Positions 53,089-62,787 of a DNA stretch of 64,000 nucleotides are shown here, in pieces. The DNA lies in assembly GCA_035294305.1 (NCBI GenBank), contig DATGLD010000051.1:248001-312000 (forward strand), read 5' to 3'. Source of the DNA: DASRBN01 sp035294305. Its GTDB lineage: Bacteria; Chloroflexota; Ktedonobacteria; Ktedonobacterales; Ktedonobacteraceae. Below the pieces are notes generated by a model. It was not told the DNA's origin. It worked only from the letters and a program-made list of their open reading frames with translations, and ran no database searches. Numbering within the stretch: the first letter of the stretch is position 1; every line of letters starts with the position of its first letter. Both the position numbers and the translations under genes were made by a program.

Positions 53089-53882
53089 CTACTCCAACGC
53101 GTACCGCGATCATTGCCGGAAACTGGAAAATGCACTACGGCCCGCGGCAGGCCTCCAGTTTCGCGTCCGAGATTGTGCCGCCACTTGGGATGCTGCTGCG
53201 GCAGCACCCTCACATCCTTTCTATTCTGTGCCCGCCCACTATCTCGCTTATCTCGGTGCGAGAGGTGCTGGATGCCCATCTCTTTGAACGCCTGGAACTG
53301 GGCGCGCAGAATATGTATTATGAGGAGAAAGGCGCATTCACCGGCGAAACCTCTCCAACTATGGTACGCCAGCTATGCAGCACCGTTATCCTCGGCCACT
53401 CGGAGCGCCGCACCTACTTCTATGAAACCGACGAATCTGTGAACAAAAAAGCACTCGCAGCCTTCAATCATCACCTGCGGCCCATCATCTGCATCGGCGA
53501 GCGCGAAGATGAGCACGAAGCCGGAAAAACCGAAGAGGTCATTCACTACCAGGTGCAGCATAGCCTGGCAAATTTTCCGCAGCAGCATGTGAAAGAGGTT
53601 GTGATTGCCTACGAACCCATCTGGGCCATCGGCACCGGCAAAGCGGCCACCCCCGAAGGGGCGGGCAAGGTGATCCAGCTTATTCGACAGCTCTACGGTA
53701 ACATGTATGGTGTAGAGGTAGCCTCGGCCATACGCATCCTCTACGGTGGTAGTGTTACCTCAGAAAATATCGCCGAGTTCATGGCACACCCTGATATCGA
53801 CGGGGCGCTAGTGGGAGGGGCCAGTATCAAACCGGACTTCGTGGAGATTGTGCGCAAGACGATTGAGGTGATGCAACGGTAG
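53085..53882 (+). CDS. tpiA: Triose-phosphate isomerase
   Basis: 265 residues. Start AIIAGNWKMHYGPRQASSFA, catalytic His in STVILGHSERRTYFYETDES, catalytic Glu in EVVIAYEPIWAIGTGKAATP, phosphate loop RILYGGSVTSENI and DGALVGGASIKPDFVEIV. It interconverts dihydroxyacetone phosphate and glyceraldehyde-3-phosphate. The start overlaps the pgk stop by 4 nt, so it is translationally coupled; last gene of the operon. Confidence 0.97.
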   Translation: MTTPTRTAIIAGNWKMHYGPRQASSFASEIVPPLGMLLRQHPHILSILCPPTISLISVREVLDAHLFERLELGAQNMYYEEKGAFTGETSPTMVRQLCSTVILGHSERRTYFYETDESVNKKALAAFNHHLRPIICIGEREDEHEAGKTEEVIHYQVQHSLANFPQQHVKEVVIAYEPIWAIGTGKAATPEGAGKVIQLIRQLYGNMYGVEVASAIRILYGGSVTSENIAEFMAHPDIDGALVGGASIKPDFVEIVRKTIEVMQR

Positions 53883-53909
53883 AGATGTAACATCATTACC
53901 GTCGCATCA

Positions 53910-54120
53910 TTACTGTTGTAGTGGTAAAGCCCGTATCAGCATGCTGATACCCGGATACTCTTGATAGCCGAGCCGCCGGTTGATGGCAAGCATAGGGGCG
54001 TTGGTCAAGTCATTGTTGGTATACAGGTAATCGATGTTGTAGTTCCGGGCGGCTGAGATCGAGAGCAATTTAAGCGTCAGGGCTATGTGGTTTGTCTCCT
54101 CGCAATTGTATGAAAAAAAA
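53910..54120 (-). pseudogene. C-terminal fragment of a GNAT acetyltransferase
   Basis: The frame contains HIALTLKLLSISAARNYNID, YLYTNNDLTNAPMLAINRRL and GYQEYPGISMLI, the last helix-strand part of a GNAT domain including the N-x-PM-AINRRLG motif. The acetyl-CoA loop and everything before it are missing; upstream lies a poly-A-like run and the DinB gene. Most likely the 3' remnant of a deleted gene. Confidence 0.6.
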
Positions 54121-54129
54121 TTGACGAGA

Positions 54130-54621
54130 TTAGCTCTCTGGCTTCCAGAATAAGGCCATGCGCAGGACATCGTTCGTGTGTTCAGCCGTATGTTGGAGTG
54201 TTTTCGTCACTATCCACTTCAAGGATACATCTCCCCAGATTGTTTTGCGCTTTTCATCCCAGATGGCTTCACTGAATTGCTGGAGCAACACGACCTGTTC
54301 GGCTCGCACAGTGCGAAAATTCTCGAGCAGTTCCTCGAATGTATGCTGGCCTTCGTTCCAGGCCTTCTCTTCTTTCAGCATATCTGCTTTGTAATCGTGT
54401 CCTTCATAAGGAAATGGCTCGTCTAACCAGATGCGCATGCTGGGCAAAGCAATATGCTGCTCATACGAGTACATATGAAAAACGTGCCGGGCAGGACTCC
54501 ATTCGCCAAATTTTGTGGGAGGAGTGATGAATCGTTGCTCTGGCGAGAACTGCTCGACGCTCCAGATGTAGCCTTCAGCGCTGCTAGTTAGCTGATCGCT
54601 GAACCATTGTGATAGATCCAT
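54130..54621 (-). CDS. DinB-family protein
   Basis: About 163 residues. Helices with SQWFSDQLTSSAEGYIWSVE, the metal-type His in FGEWSPARHVFHMYSYEQHI, and WIVTKTLQHTAEHTNDVLRM with two His. DinB-like four-helix metal proteins; function not assignable. Start ATG 54621 with GAGG ~8 nt upstream; the open frame continues upstream into the permease gene, but that part is not homologous. It is apparently the last gene of a leftward unit with the ABC genes. Confidence 0.85.
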   Translation of the reverse strand: MDLSQWFSDQLTSSAEGYIWSVEQFSPEQRFITPPTKFGEWSPARHVFHMYSYEQHIALPSMRIWLDEPFPYEGHDYKADMLKEEKAWNEGQHTFEELLENFRTVRAEQVVLLQQFSEAIWDEKRKTIWGDVSLKWIVTKTLQHTAEHTNDVLRMALFWKPES

Positions 54622-54643
54622 AGCTATGCCTCTACATCCTGTT

Positions 54644-55429
54644 CTAATACAATAATAACTCGCGTTTTTCGAGCCAGTAACCGGCGAGTAGCGCAAGCGC
54701 AATCACATATGCTACTTCCACAAGCAGTCCAACCGCACCGGTCCATCCAATCGTGCCGGTCACACTAATATTGTAGCAGGCAATCAAGGGCTGCAATGGT
54801 ATACTCGCGAGGCGCAGGACGGATAACACCGCTTGCGGCAGCCAGGATACCGGGCTTTGCGCAAATAGCACGATTACCAGCCATGCCAGGAAAATAATGC
54901 GCTTCAAACGTGTTGCTACCGGGGGAGAGAGCGTTACCGTCAAGACCGCCGCGACGATACAATTCGGCAGCAATCCGATTATTCCGATGAGTAGCGGTCC
55001 AGCCGGTGGATTGATCAATTGCCCGGTAACCAGTACCAGTAACAGCATAAGCACCAACAACGGCAGGCGCAAGAGGGCGGTAGCCAGCATCAGCCCGCGA
55101 CTATATGAGGCGCGCGAGGATAAGCGAGACAATACCACATAGGTACGGGCTCCCGTCGCCTGCCGCACCATGATAGCGGTTCCCAGGATTGCTATTGCGC
55201 CGAGGGCCAGATTCGAGGTGCCATAAAAGCCTGAAACGTATACCTTAAATGGAAAGAAGAGTGCCGCGAAACACAGCAGTACCAGCACAAATTCCAGCCA
55301 CATCCAGCCGCTACGAAAATAGCTCTCTAGCGTCAAACGCGCTACCGTCACCTCCGGGAGATGCAGGAGTGACTTCAGGGGCTGGCGGAAATTTACAGGT
55401 CTGTTTGTGGTTGAATCGGTTATCTGCAT
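54644..55429 (-). CDS. ABC exporter membrane subunit
   Basis: 261 residues with about six membrane segments (WLEFVLVLLCFAALFFPFKV, LALGAIAILGTAIMVRQATG, LPLLVLMLLLVLVTGQLINP, LLIGIIGLLPNCIVAAVLTV, IIFLAWLVIVLFAQSPVSWL, GLLVEVAYVIALALLAGYWL). No periplasmic domain. It follows the ATPase gene closely (12-bp gap) and is presumably its permease (ABC-2-like). The substrate is unknown. Confidence 0.75.
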   Translation of the reverse strand: MQITDSTTNRPVNFRQPLKSLLHLPEVTVARLTLESYFRSGWMWLEFVLVLLCFAALFFPFKVYVSGFYGTSNLALGAIAILGTAIMVRQATGARTYVVLSRLSSRASYSRGLMLATALLRLPLLVLMLLLVLVTGQLINPPAGPLLIGIIGLLPNCIVAAVLTVTLSPPVATRLKRIIFLAWLVIVLFAQSPVSWLPQAVLSVLRLASIPLQPLIACYNISVTGTIGWTGAVGLLVEVAYVIALALLAGYWLEKRELLLY

Positions 55430-55441
55430 AGTAGGGCATCC

Positions 55442-56374
55442 TTATTGAATAGGTACTTTCTCAGGCCTGGTCGTCGAAATATAGACATCTTCCAGCGTGC
55501 GGCTTACGGGATTGAGCGATTGAATGGGGATCTCAGCGCCGACGAGTGCGGCCAGCGCTTCGTCCTGCGCGCTTGCGGGAATACGCAGGGTGTTATTCTC
55601 CATCGAAAGCACAAGCCCGGCAATTCCCAGACGCGTAACGACTTCTCCGGCCAGCATTTCCCCGGCCAGTACAATCTCGACCGCATTTTGTTCGTGCAGC
55701 AGCTTTGTCACTGCTCCATATTGCACCAGCCGCCCATACTGCAAAATTCCTATCGTATCGCACAGCGTCTCTACCTCCGGCAGGTAATGCGAGCAGATCA
55801 GCATCGTCTTACCTTGCCTGCGCAGTTCGCCCAGAATCTGGCGTATCTTCCACTGGCTATAAGGGTCGAGTCCATTCGTTGGCTCGTCCAGTACCAGCAG
55901 CTCCGGGTCGGTCAAAAGAGCTTGCGCGATGCTCAAACGCTGCAACATGCCCTTGGAATGGGTGTCCATGCGTTTCTGCGCAGCCTCGCTCAAATCGACC
56001 AGTTCAAGCACCGCGGCAACACGTTCGCGCTTCATCACACCCCATAAACCGGCGAGTTCCGCCATATAGGTCAGATAGCGAAAACCGGTGAAGCGCAACT
56101 CGGTATAGGGGCGCTCGTGCAGGTAGCCCACATGTCCATGCGCGCGCTGCACCTCGGTCTCGCCAAGCACGCGCAGTGTGCCACTCGTCGGAAAGAGAAA
56201 GCCCATCACTAATCGTACCAGCGTTGATTTGCCCGCGCCATTTTCGCCCAGCAGGCCAAAACTCATGCCTCGCTCAATTGCCAGCGTCAATCCTTGTAGA
56301 GCAACCGCGCCCGATTCGTAGATTTTAGTCACATCGACGCAGGAAATGGCAGGCATATCCATTTGCCCGGTCAT
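55442..56374 (-). CDS. ABC transporter ATP-binding protein
   Basis: 310 residues. ATPase core: ISCVDVTKIYESGAVALQGL, Walker A FGLLGENGAGKSTLVRLVMG, signature DTHSKGMLQRLSIAQALLTD (variant SKGMLQ), Walker B ELLVLDEPTNGLDPYSQWKI, and switch His in TMLICSHYLPEVETLCDTIG. A C-terminal ~80-residue domain is typical of DrrA/CcmA-like exporters. Start ATG 56374; the shorter ATG four codons in is possible. Paired with the membrane subunit 55429-54644. Confidence 0.92.
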   Translation of the reverse strand: MTGQMDMPAISCVDVTKIYESGAVALQGLTLAIERGMSFGLLGENGAGKSTLVRLVMGFLFPTSGTLRVLGETEVQRAHGHVGYLHERPYTELRFTGFRYLTYMAELAGLWGVMKRERVAAVLELVDLSEAAQKRMDTHSKGMLQRLSIAQALLTDPELLVLDEPTNGLDPYSQWKIRQILGELRRQGKTMLICSHYLPEVETLCDTIGILQYGRLVQYGAVTKLLHEQNAVEIVLAGEMLAGEVVTRLGIAGLVLSMENNTLRIPASAQDEALAALVGAEIPIQSLNPVSRTLEDVYISTTRPEKVPIQ

Positions 56375-56760
56375 GCATTTGTTCCTTTCGTGTGATAGTA
56401 AGCCTCAGCCCGGCGGCACGATCATACGGTTGAATGAACCAGGATGGTTATCCCCACAGGACCAACCATGAGTTTTAACAATCAAGATCGGCAATTCAAA
56501 CGGCCCAGGCTGTGCCATTCTTCGCTGCGCTCGGAATGACATGCGACATGACAATTTGGGGGTTGCGGATGTTGATTATCGACCCCGTATCAATTACCAG
56601 GATATTTCATCAGAGTCCGCTATGTTTTTTCCAATCCTGTTCACGCAAGCCACAGGCGTAGTATAGCACTCATCTATGATATCGCCAAAAATCGGGGACT
56701 TTGCGGATTATCCCTCCTCGTCCTAACAGAACCTCAGTCTCCGATTTTTGGCGATACATC
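56375..56760. other. 385-bp intergenic region, convergent-free
   Basis: It holds the promoter area of the ABC operon, a short common-type repeat CATTCTTCGCTGCGCTCGG near 56518, and the hairpin 56681-56757. No gene is seen. Confidence 0.45.
56681..56757 (-). terminator. Inverted repeat terminator after the CpaF-like gene
   Basis: Arms 56681-56701 and 56737-56757 (TATCGCCAAAAATCGG and complement), 21 bp with one mismatch, 35-nt loop; 3 bp from the stop of the CpaF-like gene. Confidence 0.65.
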
Positions 56761-58458
56761 CTACCTTGCCGATGCCGCTACAGTGAAGCAGGCCGGATGA
56801 ACGCCCTGCGGCTCAAAGCCACCCCGAAGCCTACCTGTCTTTTCATCAATTCCTGCATCGACGTAGTGATAAATGCTCTGGAGTTTCACCATCTCTCTAT
56901 CGTCTCCCTGCACGGCCACAATTTCAAGCACTTTACGCGATCTGTCGCTGGCAAATCCTACCTGGACGATCAAGTTCAGGCACCTGGCAACCTGTTTCCG
57001 TATCGTCGTGTATGGTAGTTGTGGCTCTCCCATGAGCCACAGCATTTCCAGCCGGCTGACGCAATCCTGCGCGTGCCTGGCGAAGATTGTTGTCATAGAA
57101 CCATCGTATCCCGAATGCATGGCAGAAAGCAAGTCCGCCGTTTCAACGCCGCGGCACTCGCCTACAAGCAACCGCCCGGGTTGCATATGCAAAGCATTCA
57201 TTACCAGGTTTCGCATTGCCGGCTGACGCTGTTCTTCATCCTCAACTGCGTATGCCTCCAGCGTCACCACGTGTTTCTGGCTCAAGCGCAGTTCGGCCAT
57301 TTCTTCAACCGTCACAATACGTTCGTTCGCCGGAATACACGCAGCCAGGGCATTCAACAGTGTCGTCCGTCCGGATCGTCTTTCGCCGCAAATGATAATG
57401 TTCAGCCGCGCCCTTACACAGGTGGCAAGGAAGTCCGCCATCTCCTGCGACATCGATTCCAGACGCACCAGTTCGGCCAGTCCATGCCGTACGCGTGAGG
57501 GCTTGCGCATCGTGATTGTTGGCCCCTTGATGGCCGGCGGCGGCATCACAATGTTCACCAGCGTGCCATCCGGCAGGCGCGCATCCAGCATAGTCCGTCC
57601 AGGTTCCACAGAGCGACCGGCTCTCCACAACATGTTGCTGATTACACGCATCATGTGCTGCTCATCTTCAAAGTGACAATCCACCTCGTGAATTTTGCCC
57701 ATACGCTCGATAAAGGTCAGGCCAGTCCCTACGACCATCACCTCCGTTATATATTCATCGACCAGCAATTCTTCAAGCGGGCCATATCCCAACACTTCGT
57801 CGACCACACCGTGTAAAACTTGTTCCGCCTCCTCAATGGTGCGCATATGGCCGGCCAGCGCCGGTTCGCCACGCAGCAGCGCGAGCGCGCGCCTGCGCAC
57901 AAAATCTACCATACCCCGCCTTTGACCCGGCACCTTGCCCTGCACGCGCATGATCTCCTCCCAGATGCGCGTGCTGAGTTGCAGCACGACCGGCCAGAGC
58001 GCGTGTCCGGGGCGAATACCCAGCGCAGGCCCCGGATGGTCTTCATGCTCGGATACATAGGAGTTCTGCTCCCGGAATAGGGGAGTTTCTATCTCTTTTT
58101 CAGGCTGCAGGCGCTTCTCAAATGGTGGTGGTGGCGCTTCGCGCTGCGGACGCTTCAATGCCGAAAGCGGTGGCATAGCATCGTTTAGCCATGCATCTTC
58201 CTCTCCGGGCTCGGAAACCCGCGATTCTGGTAGCGAAGTGGGCTGCGCGTCTATATCCCCAAACGAAGGATTCTCCGGCTGAGTATCCGTTTCATCAAGC
58301 TGAAGAGGCAGATGAGCCTTATCAATATCACGCGCAAGAGATGATAGTGTACTTCTACTATCGATCCGCAAAGCGCTACGCATTGCCGTTCGCGTGCGCG
58401 GTGCATTGTAAGGCATGGAAGAAGCTGAAGCTTCAGCATTCAATTGATTAAGTTCCAT
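56761..58458 (-). CDS. CpaF/VirB11-like ATPase with degenerate active site
   Basis: 565 residues from ATG 58458. Divergent N-terminus (~170 residues, Pro-rich) then a CpaF-like core: EEAEQVLHGVVDEVLGYGPL, TEVMVVGTGLTFIERMGKIH, RSVEPGRTMLDARLPDGTLV, TITMRKPSRVRHGLAELVRL. The Walker A is IICGERRSGRTTLLNALAA: the invariant Lys of GKT is Arg (codon at 57367-57369). The downstream GHDGSxTTIHA motif is GYDGSMTTIFA, losing both His. GEVRG is GECRG. No TadB, TadC or pilin genes are adjacent. It could be an inactive regulator of a pilus or secretion machine, or use an altered mechanism. It is downstream of rpoD, behind a terminator. Confidence 0.8.
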   Translation of the reverse strand: MELNQLNAEASASSMPYNAPRTRTAMRSALRIDSRSTLSSLARDIDKAHLPLQLDETDTQPENPSFGDIDAQPTSLPESRVSEPGEEDAWLNDAMPPLSALKRPQREAPPPPFEKRLQPEKEIETPLFREQNSYVSEHEDHPGPALGIRPGHALWPVVLQLSTRIWEEIMRVQGKVPGQRRGMVDFVRRRALALLRGEPALAGHMRTIEEAEQVLHGVVDEVLGYGPLEELLVDEYITEVMVVGTGLTFIERMGKIHEVDCHFEDEQHMMRVISNMLWRAGRSVEPGRTMLDARLPDGTLVNIVMPPPAIKGPTITMRKPSRVRHGLAELVRLESMSQEMADFLATCVRARLNIIICGERRSGRTTLLNALAACIPANERIVTVEEMAELRLSQKHVVTLEAYAVEDEEQRQPAMRNLVMNALHMQPGRLLVGECRGVETADLLSAMHSGYDGSMTTIFARHAQDCVSRLEMLWLMGEPQLPYTTIRKQVARCLNLIVQVGFASDRSRKVLEIVAVQGDDREMVKLQSIYHYVDAGIDEKTGRLRGGFEPQGVHPACFTVAASAR

Positions 58459-58540
58459 AGTATCTCGCTTTTCGAACTGTGCCTGTTTGAATGATTTCCT
58501 ATGTCCAGTATAGTGAGTGGGCAATACTAGGAATGAATCC

Positions 58541-58572
58541 AAAAAAAGGACGCGATAGTCGATATCGCGTCC
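58541..58572 (-). terminator. Rho-independent terminator of rpoD
   Basis: Stem GGACGCGATA (58548-58557) with its complement (58563-58572), loop GTCGA, followed on the minus strand by seven T (58541-58547). Classic form, 17 bp after the rpoD stop. Confidence 0.85.
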
Positions 58573-58588
58573 CTTTATAATGCAAGAC

Positions 58589-60019
58589 TTAATCCAGGTA
58601 ATCTTTCAGCTTGCGGCTGCGGCTCGGATGGCGCAGCTTGCGCAGGGCCTTGGCCTCGATCTGCCGGATGCGCTCGCGTGTGACATGGAACTCCTTACCC
58701 ACTTCTTCAAGCGTGCGACTGCGTCCATCGTCCAGACCGAAGCGCAGTTGCAGCACCTTGCGCTCTCGCTCCGTCAGGCTATCCAGCACATCCTCTACCT
58801 GCTCCTTGAGCAGCTGGTGGCTGGCCGCGTCCGCAGGCGCCAGGGCGGTGTGGTCCTCGATGAAGTCACCCAGGTGGCTGTCCTCCTCTTCGCCTATTGG
58901 CGTCTCCAGGCTAACAGGCTCCTGACTGACCTTGATGATCTCGCGCACCTTCTCCGGGCTGATCTCCATCTGAGCAGCGATCTCCTCAGACGTAGGCTCC
59001 CGACCCAGGTCTTGCAGCAGGCGGCGGCTGATACGAATCAGGCGGTTGATGGTTTCCACCATATGCACCGGAATGCGAATCGTGCGCGCCTGGTCAGCAA
59101 TTGCGCGCGTGATTGCCTGGCGAATCCACCACGTCGCGTACGTGCTGAACTTGTAGCCCTTCGTATAATCGAACTTCTCCACGGCCCGGATCAGACCGAT
59201 ATTCCCCTCCTGGATCAGGTCCAGCAGGCTCATACCGCGCCCGATATACTTTTTAGCAACGCTCACTACCAGGCGCAGATTCGCCTCCGTCAGGCGTCGC
59301 TGCGCCTCCTCACCATCGTCGATCAAACGATAATTCCGGCTCGTCACCGGCTTGAGCAGCTCAGCGCGCCCGCGCTCCATACGTTGCGCCAGGCGAACTT
59401 CCTCCTCCGCGGAAAGCAGGGGCACGCGCCCAATCTCGCGCAGGTACATGCGGACGGGATCGTCCAGGCTACTCTCCAGATCAGCAACAATAATACCCAT
59501 ACCCTCGTGCAAGTCATCCCACCGCGAGTGTCCCATCTGCTCTATCCCCTCCACATCGACCTCATCCTCTGGGCCAGGTTCCCAGTCAGCCGGTGGTTCC
59601 TTGCTTGGATCCAGCGCATCCATACCTTCATCATCCTGTAGCTTCGCAAACAGGTCAAATGACTCAGGCGTATCGACAGGCGTCACCAGACTCCCGCCCG
59701 TTGTCGCGTGAACATCATGACCCAGATCGCCTAAATTGCCTGTCTCCCGCATATCACCCATATCCCCGATGTCGCCAATGCCGATAAAGCTATCATCCTT
59801 GCCTAATAGAGATTCCTCGAATGGCGCTTCAAACTCGTTTTGCCGAACACTCTGCACTGCATAGGTGTCAACCTCATTCGCATACATATCTCCCAAAGGC
59901 TCCGTCTGTGGACGCTGCACATTCTCAATCAGATCACGCATTTCTGAGATTTTGTTCTGGCGCCGGGTACGCAGCGTCGCCGCACCAGCGCCGTTCTTAT
60001 TGGCTTCCATATTCACCAT
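58589..60019 (-). CDS. rpoD: Primary sigma factor RpoD/SigA
   Basis: 476 residues. Region 1.2 DPVRMYLREIGRVPLLSAEE, region 2 NLRLVVSVAKKYIGRGMSLL to FSTYATWWIRQAITRAIADQ, region 3 VHMVETINRLIRISRRLLQD, region 4 ERKVLQLRFGLDDGRSRTLE and VTRERIRQIEAKALRKLRHP. A ~190-residue acidic N-terminus includes a low-complexity GIGDIGDMGDM stretch. It directs housekeeping promoters. Start ATG 60019 (GGGGGA ~8 nt upstream) or ATG 60010. Transcribed downstream of dnaG, as in the macromolecular-synthesis arrangement. Confidence 0.97.
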   Translation of the reverse strand: MVNMEANKNGAGAATLRTRRQNKISEMRDLIENVQRPQTEPLGDMYANEVDTYAVQSVRQNEFEAPFEESLLGKDDSFIGIGDIGDMGDMRETGNLGDLGHDVHATTGGSLVTPVDTPESFDLFAKLQDDEGMDALDPSKEPPADWEPGPEDEVDVEGIEQMGHSRWDDLHEGMGIIVADLESSLDDPVRMYLREIGRVPLLSAEEEVRLAQRMERGRAELLKPVTSRNYRLIDDGEEAQRRLTEANLRLVVSVAKKYIGRGMSLLDLIQEGNIGLIRAVEKFDYTKGYKFSTYATWWIRQAITRAIADQARTIRIPVHMVETINRLIRISRRLLQDLGREPTSEEIAAQMEISPEKVREIIKVSQEPVSLETPIGEEEDSHLGDFIEDHTALAPADAASHQLLKEQVEDVLDSLTERERKVLQLRFGLDDGRSRTLEEVGKEFHVTRERIRQIEAKALRKLRHPSRSRKLKDYLD

Positions 60020-60340
60020 TCTGGCATCCCCCTTCAGAAAACAGGCGATAATAATAACGATAATTCCAATGATTTCCTCTCGCCCAGACCATCCAGACGA
60101 GCAAAGTATAACTACTTCCTCCTCATTTGGAAGAACGCCAGTACCCTGACGATATTTCCAAATAAACCTGGTAACTCGCCCGTTCCTGATCTTTTAATTA
60201 ACAGAAAAAAATGATACCGTTCACTATTCTCTTCGACCGAACCATCCCAGGCCGCAAAACCCCGCGTCCCCGCCGCTAGCCACCATGTAGAGCGCGGATC
60301 CATCCAGCACTGCTGGGATGCTCTGCTTCCCTACTCTTCC
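60020..60340. other. 320-bp gap between dnaG and rpoD
   Basis: No gene is supported on either strand. It probably contains the rpoD leader and promoter. No clear repeat or hairpin was found. Confidence 0.4.
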
Positions 60341-62509
60341 TCATCCCTGTAAATGTGTTGCCGAGTCAATCGTACGCAATTGCCGGTAACATTCCTGCAA
60401 CTGCTCTTGATACTGCCGTGTCGTGGCAGCATCGCGCGCGCTTTCCGCCTCTCTCAGAATGTTCCCAAGCTCTGTAATCTTTTTCCTCAGAGATGCTCGT
60501 TTGAGGCGGAAAGCGCATTGCTCTGCATCTCTGACCAACCCCTCACCATCTAAAGGCGAGCCCGCTTCAATGTTCTTCTTTGCTCGCGCCAGGGTTCCCA
60601 GCAGCACAGAAGGCACATATTCTTCAAAGGGTTGATGTAAGGGGGAAGAACCACGTTGATACACCGTGTTGATTATGCGGTACAACTCTCGCGTGTCTGT
60701 CCCGGCAAAGTCACCATCTGTTATTATACCACAAATATGCTTACTTAGCCCAGGATTTTTCAAGAGTAGCCCAATCAGGTAGTCTTCCCATTGTAACCTA
60801 TTACGACTATACCTGTCAAGTCCAAATGTTCTTGTTCTTTCTCGCTCCTCTCCCCTTGCCTGTTCTTTCGCCTGCCCTCCCTGCTCCCCTTTCCTCGCCA
60901 CTAGCTCGTCTTCATCGCCCGCTACATTCTCCGCCTGCTGCGCCCGCTCGCTCCCACTTCCCACACGCTGCCCGCTGCGCTCTTTAAACTCCGCCCGCAC
61001 CCCGGATGATCGCTGCCTGCGCAAGAGACGCTGCAACTCGTCGTTGAGGCTGCGCTCGTCGATACTGATCATACCCGCCAGTTTTCTCAGGTACGCATCT
61101 CGCTTGATACGGTCAGAAATCATACCTATTACTGGTAATAGACGCTTCGCGGCCTCACTTTTTCCAACCGGTTCGCGTAAATTTAGGTCCGCCGTCCTCA
61201 CTACGAAGTAATAATCGACCAGGGGCAGTGGATGCGCCACGGCGTAGGACCAGGCCGCGAAGTCACGCTGGATCACCTCATCGGGGTCCTCCCCCGCCGG
61301 CAGTTGCAGCACATTGATCTCCGCATCTACCTGCTCTTCTAGCCGAATCATTCCCTGCGGCTCAGCGCGCCTGCGCCATCGTGACACCGGCACCCCGGAA
61401 CCTTCATCTGCCAGCGGTACAGGTACAACCTTACGATCAAACCCTTTCATGGCCTCCTGGATGCCATGCTCAGTAGCGGCTGCTCCGGCAGCATCCGGGT
61501 CAAGCGCCAGTGTCACCTGCTTCGTTAGCTTTTTTAGCTGCTGTATATGCTTCTCAGTTATAGCGCTACCGATACAGGCGACCGTTTGTTTCGTGCCATA
61601 CTGATGGGCGACCACTGCATCGACATAACCCTCGACGATAATCACCTGCTTCTCAAGCTTGATGGCTTCCCTTGCCATATCCAGAGCATACAAAACCGTA
61701 TTTTTTTCAAAGAGCATCGTTTGGGGCGAATTGAGATACTTTGGCGACTCGTCACCCAGGGCACGACCACCAAAGCCGATCACTCTCCCCCGTATATCAC
61801 GGATTGGAAAGATGATACGATTGCGAAAGTAATCATAGACTCCACGACTCTCCCCACTCTCGCTCTGCCCTGATTCATTTTCAGTCTCACCGGCTCTCTC
61901 ATTACGCCCGCCCATGGGCTCCCACACGCTTGTATTGCCGCGCGCCCGCGCCAGCCCACCATTTACCAGCTCTCGTTCGCTATAGCCCAGACCCAGCAGA
62001 TATTTGCATAAACCATCCCAGCGATCAGGCGCGTAACCCAGACCAAAAGCGATCACCGATTCGGGCGAGATGCCGCGCTTCCTTATATAAGCGCGCGCCT
62101 CCGCCGCTTCCCTTGAACGCAATAGCACCTGGTGAAACCACAATTGCGCATCCTCATTCAGCTTGCGCAACCGCTCCTTCGCCGCGTGTGTCTCACGTTC
62201 CTGCTCCGGGTCCCTATCACCCTCATATCCCTCAACCGGGATACCGGCTTTCTCCGCAAGATAGAGCAGCGCATCGCGAAACTCCAACCCCTGCTGCTTT
62301 TCTACGAATGAAAAGACGTCGCCACCCTCGTTACATCCAAAACAATGCCAGGTCTGGGATTCTGGGAACACATAAAATGACGGCGTACGCTCGTTGTGAA
62401 AGGGGCACAGCCCTTTCAAGGATTTCCCCGACTTCTGCAGGGCTACAACCAGCCCTACTTCATCGACCACATCTACTTTCGCTTTGATCTCCTCGATTAA
62501 AGATGCCAT
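60341..62509 (-). CDS. dnaG: DNA primase
   Basis: 722 residues from ATG 62509 (AGAGGA 7 nt upstream). Zinc-binding domain GLCPFHNERTPSFYVFPESQ with TWHCFGCNEGGDVFSFVE, RNA-polymerase domain with IFPIRDIRGRVIGFGGRAL, EKQVIIVEGYVDAVVAHQYG, and TLALDPDAAGAAATEHGI. Two insertions are unusual: about 30 polar residues before VYDYFRNRIIF (GGRNERAGETENESGQSESG) and about 20 in the toprim region (DEGSGVPVSRWRRRAEPQGM). A highly charged segment precedes the helicase-binding end. It makes primers at the fork and lies directly beside the candidate oriC. Confidence 0.96.
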   Translation of the reverse strand: MASLIEEIKAKVDVVDEVGLVVALQKSGKSLKGLCPFHNERTPSFYVFPESQTWHCFGCNEGGDVFSFVEKQQGLEFRDALLYLAEKAGIPVEGYEGDRDPEQERETHAAKERLRKLNEDAQLWFHQVLLRSREAAEARAYIRKRGISPESVIAFGLGYAPDRWDGLCKYLLGLGYSERELVNGGLARARGNTSVWEPMGGRNERAGETENESGQSESGESRGVYDYFRNRIIFPIRDIRGRVIGFGGRALGDESPKYLNSPQTMLFEKNTVLYALDMAREAIKLEKQVIIVEGYVDAVVAHQYGTKQTVACIGSAITEKHIQQLKKLTKQVTLALDPDAAGAAATEHGIQEAMKGFDRKVVPVPLADEGSGVPVSRWRRRAEPQGMIRLEEQVDAEINVLQLPAGEDPDEVIQRDFAAWSYAVAHPLPLVDYYFVVRTADLNLREPVGKSEAAKRLLPVIGMISDRIKRDAYLRKLAGMISIDERSLNDELQRLLRRQRSSGVRAEFKERSGQRVGSGSERAQQAENVAGDEDELVARKGEQGGQAKEQARGEERERTRTFGLDRYSRNRLQWEDYLIGLLLKNPGLSKHICGIITDGDFAGTDTRELYRIINTVYQRGSSPLHQPFEEYVPSVLLGTLARAKKNIEAGSPLDGEGLVRDAEQCAFRLKRASLRKKITELGNILREAESARDAATTRQYQEQLQECYRQLRTIDSATHLQG

Positions 62510-62787
62510 TTCCAAATCCTCTGATCGAGAAACTGGTCATTTAGCTGGTACACGACCGGTGCCGAATCGTAAAATGTGGTGCTACAGGGTTGTTCTGTTT
62601 ATCTTACAACACATATAACGAACCATACCTCAGAAAGTCGCGCTATTCTACATAATTCTACACTGTTAGAAGTGAAATTACGCCAAATGTACTATCCGTT
62701 CTTAAATACGAACCACAAGCCTTACCAGTAGCCTTTGAAAAATTTCCGCGAGACACTTATCCACATTTCCACAATCCCTAACTACTA

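Noticed and set aside
58580..59641. Long plus-strand open frame opposite rpoD
   Set aside because: It is the antisense of a clearly conserved sigma factor and has no ribosome site or recognisable protein content.
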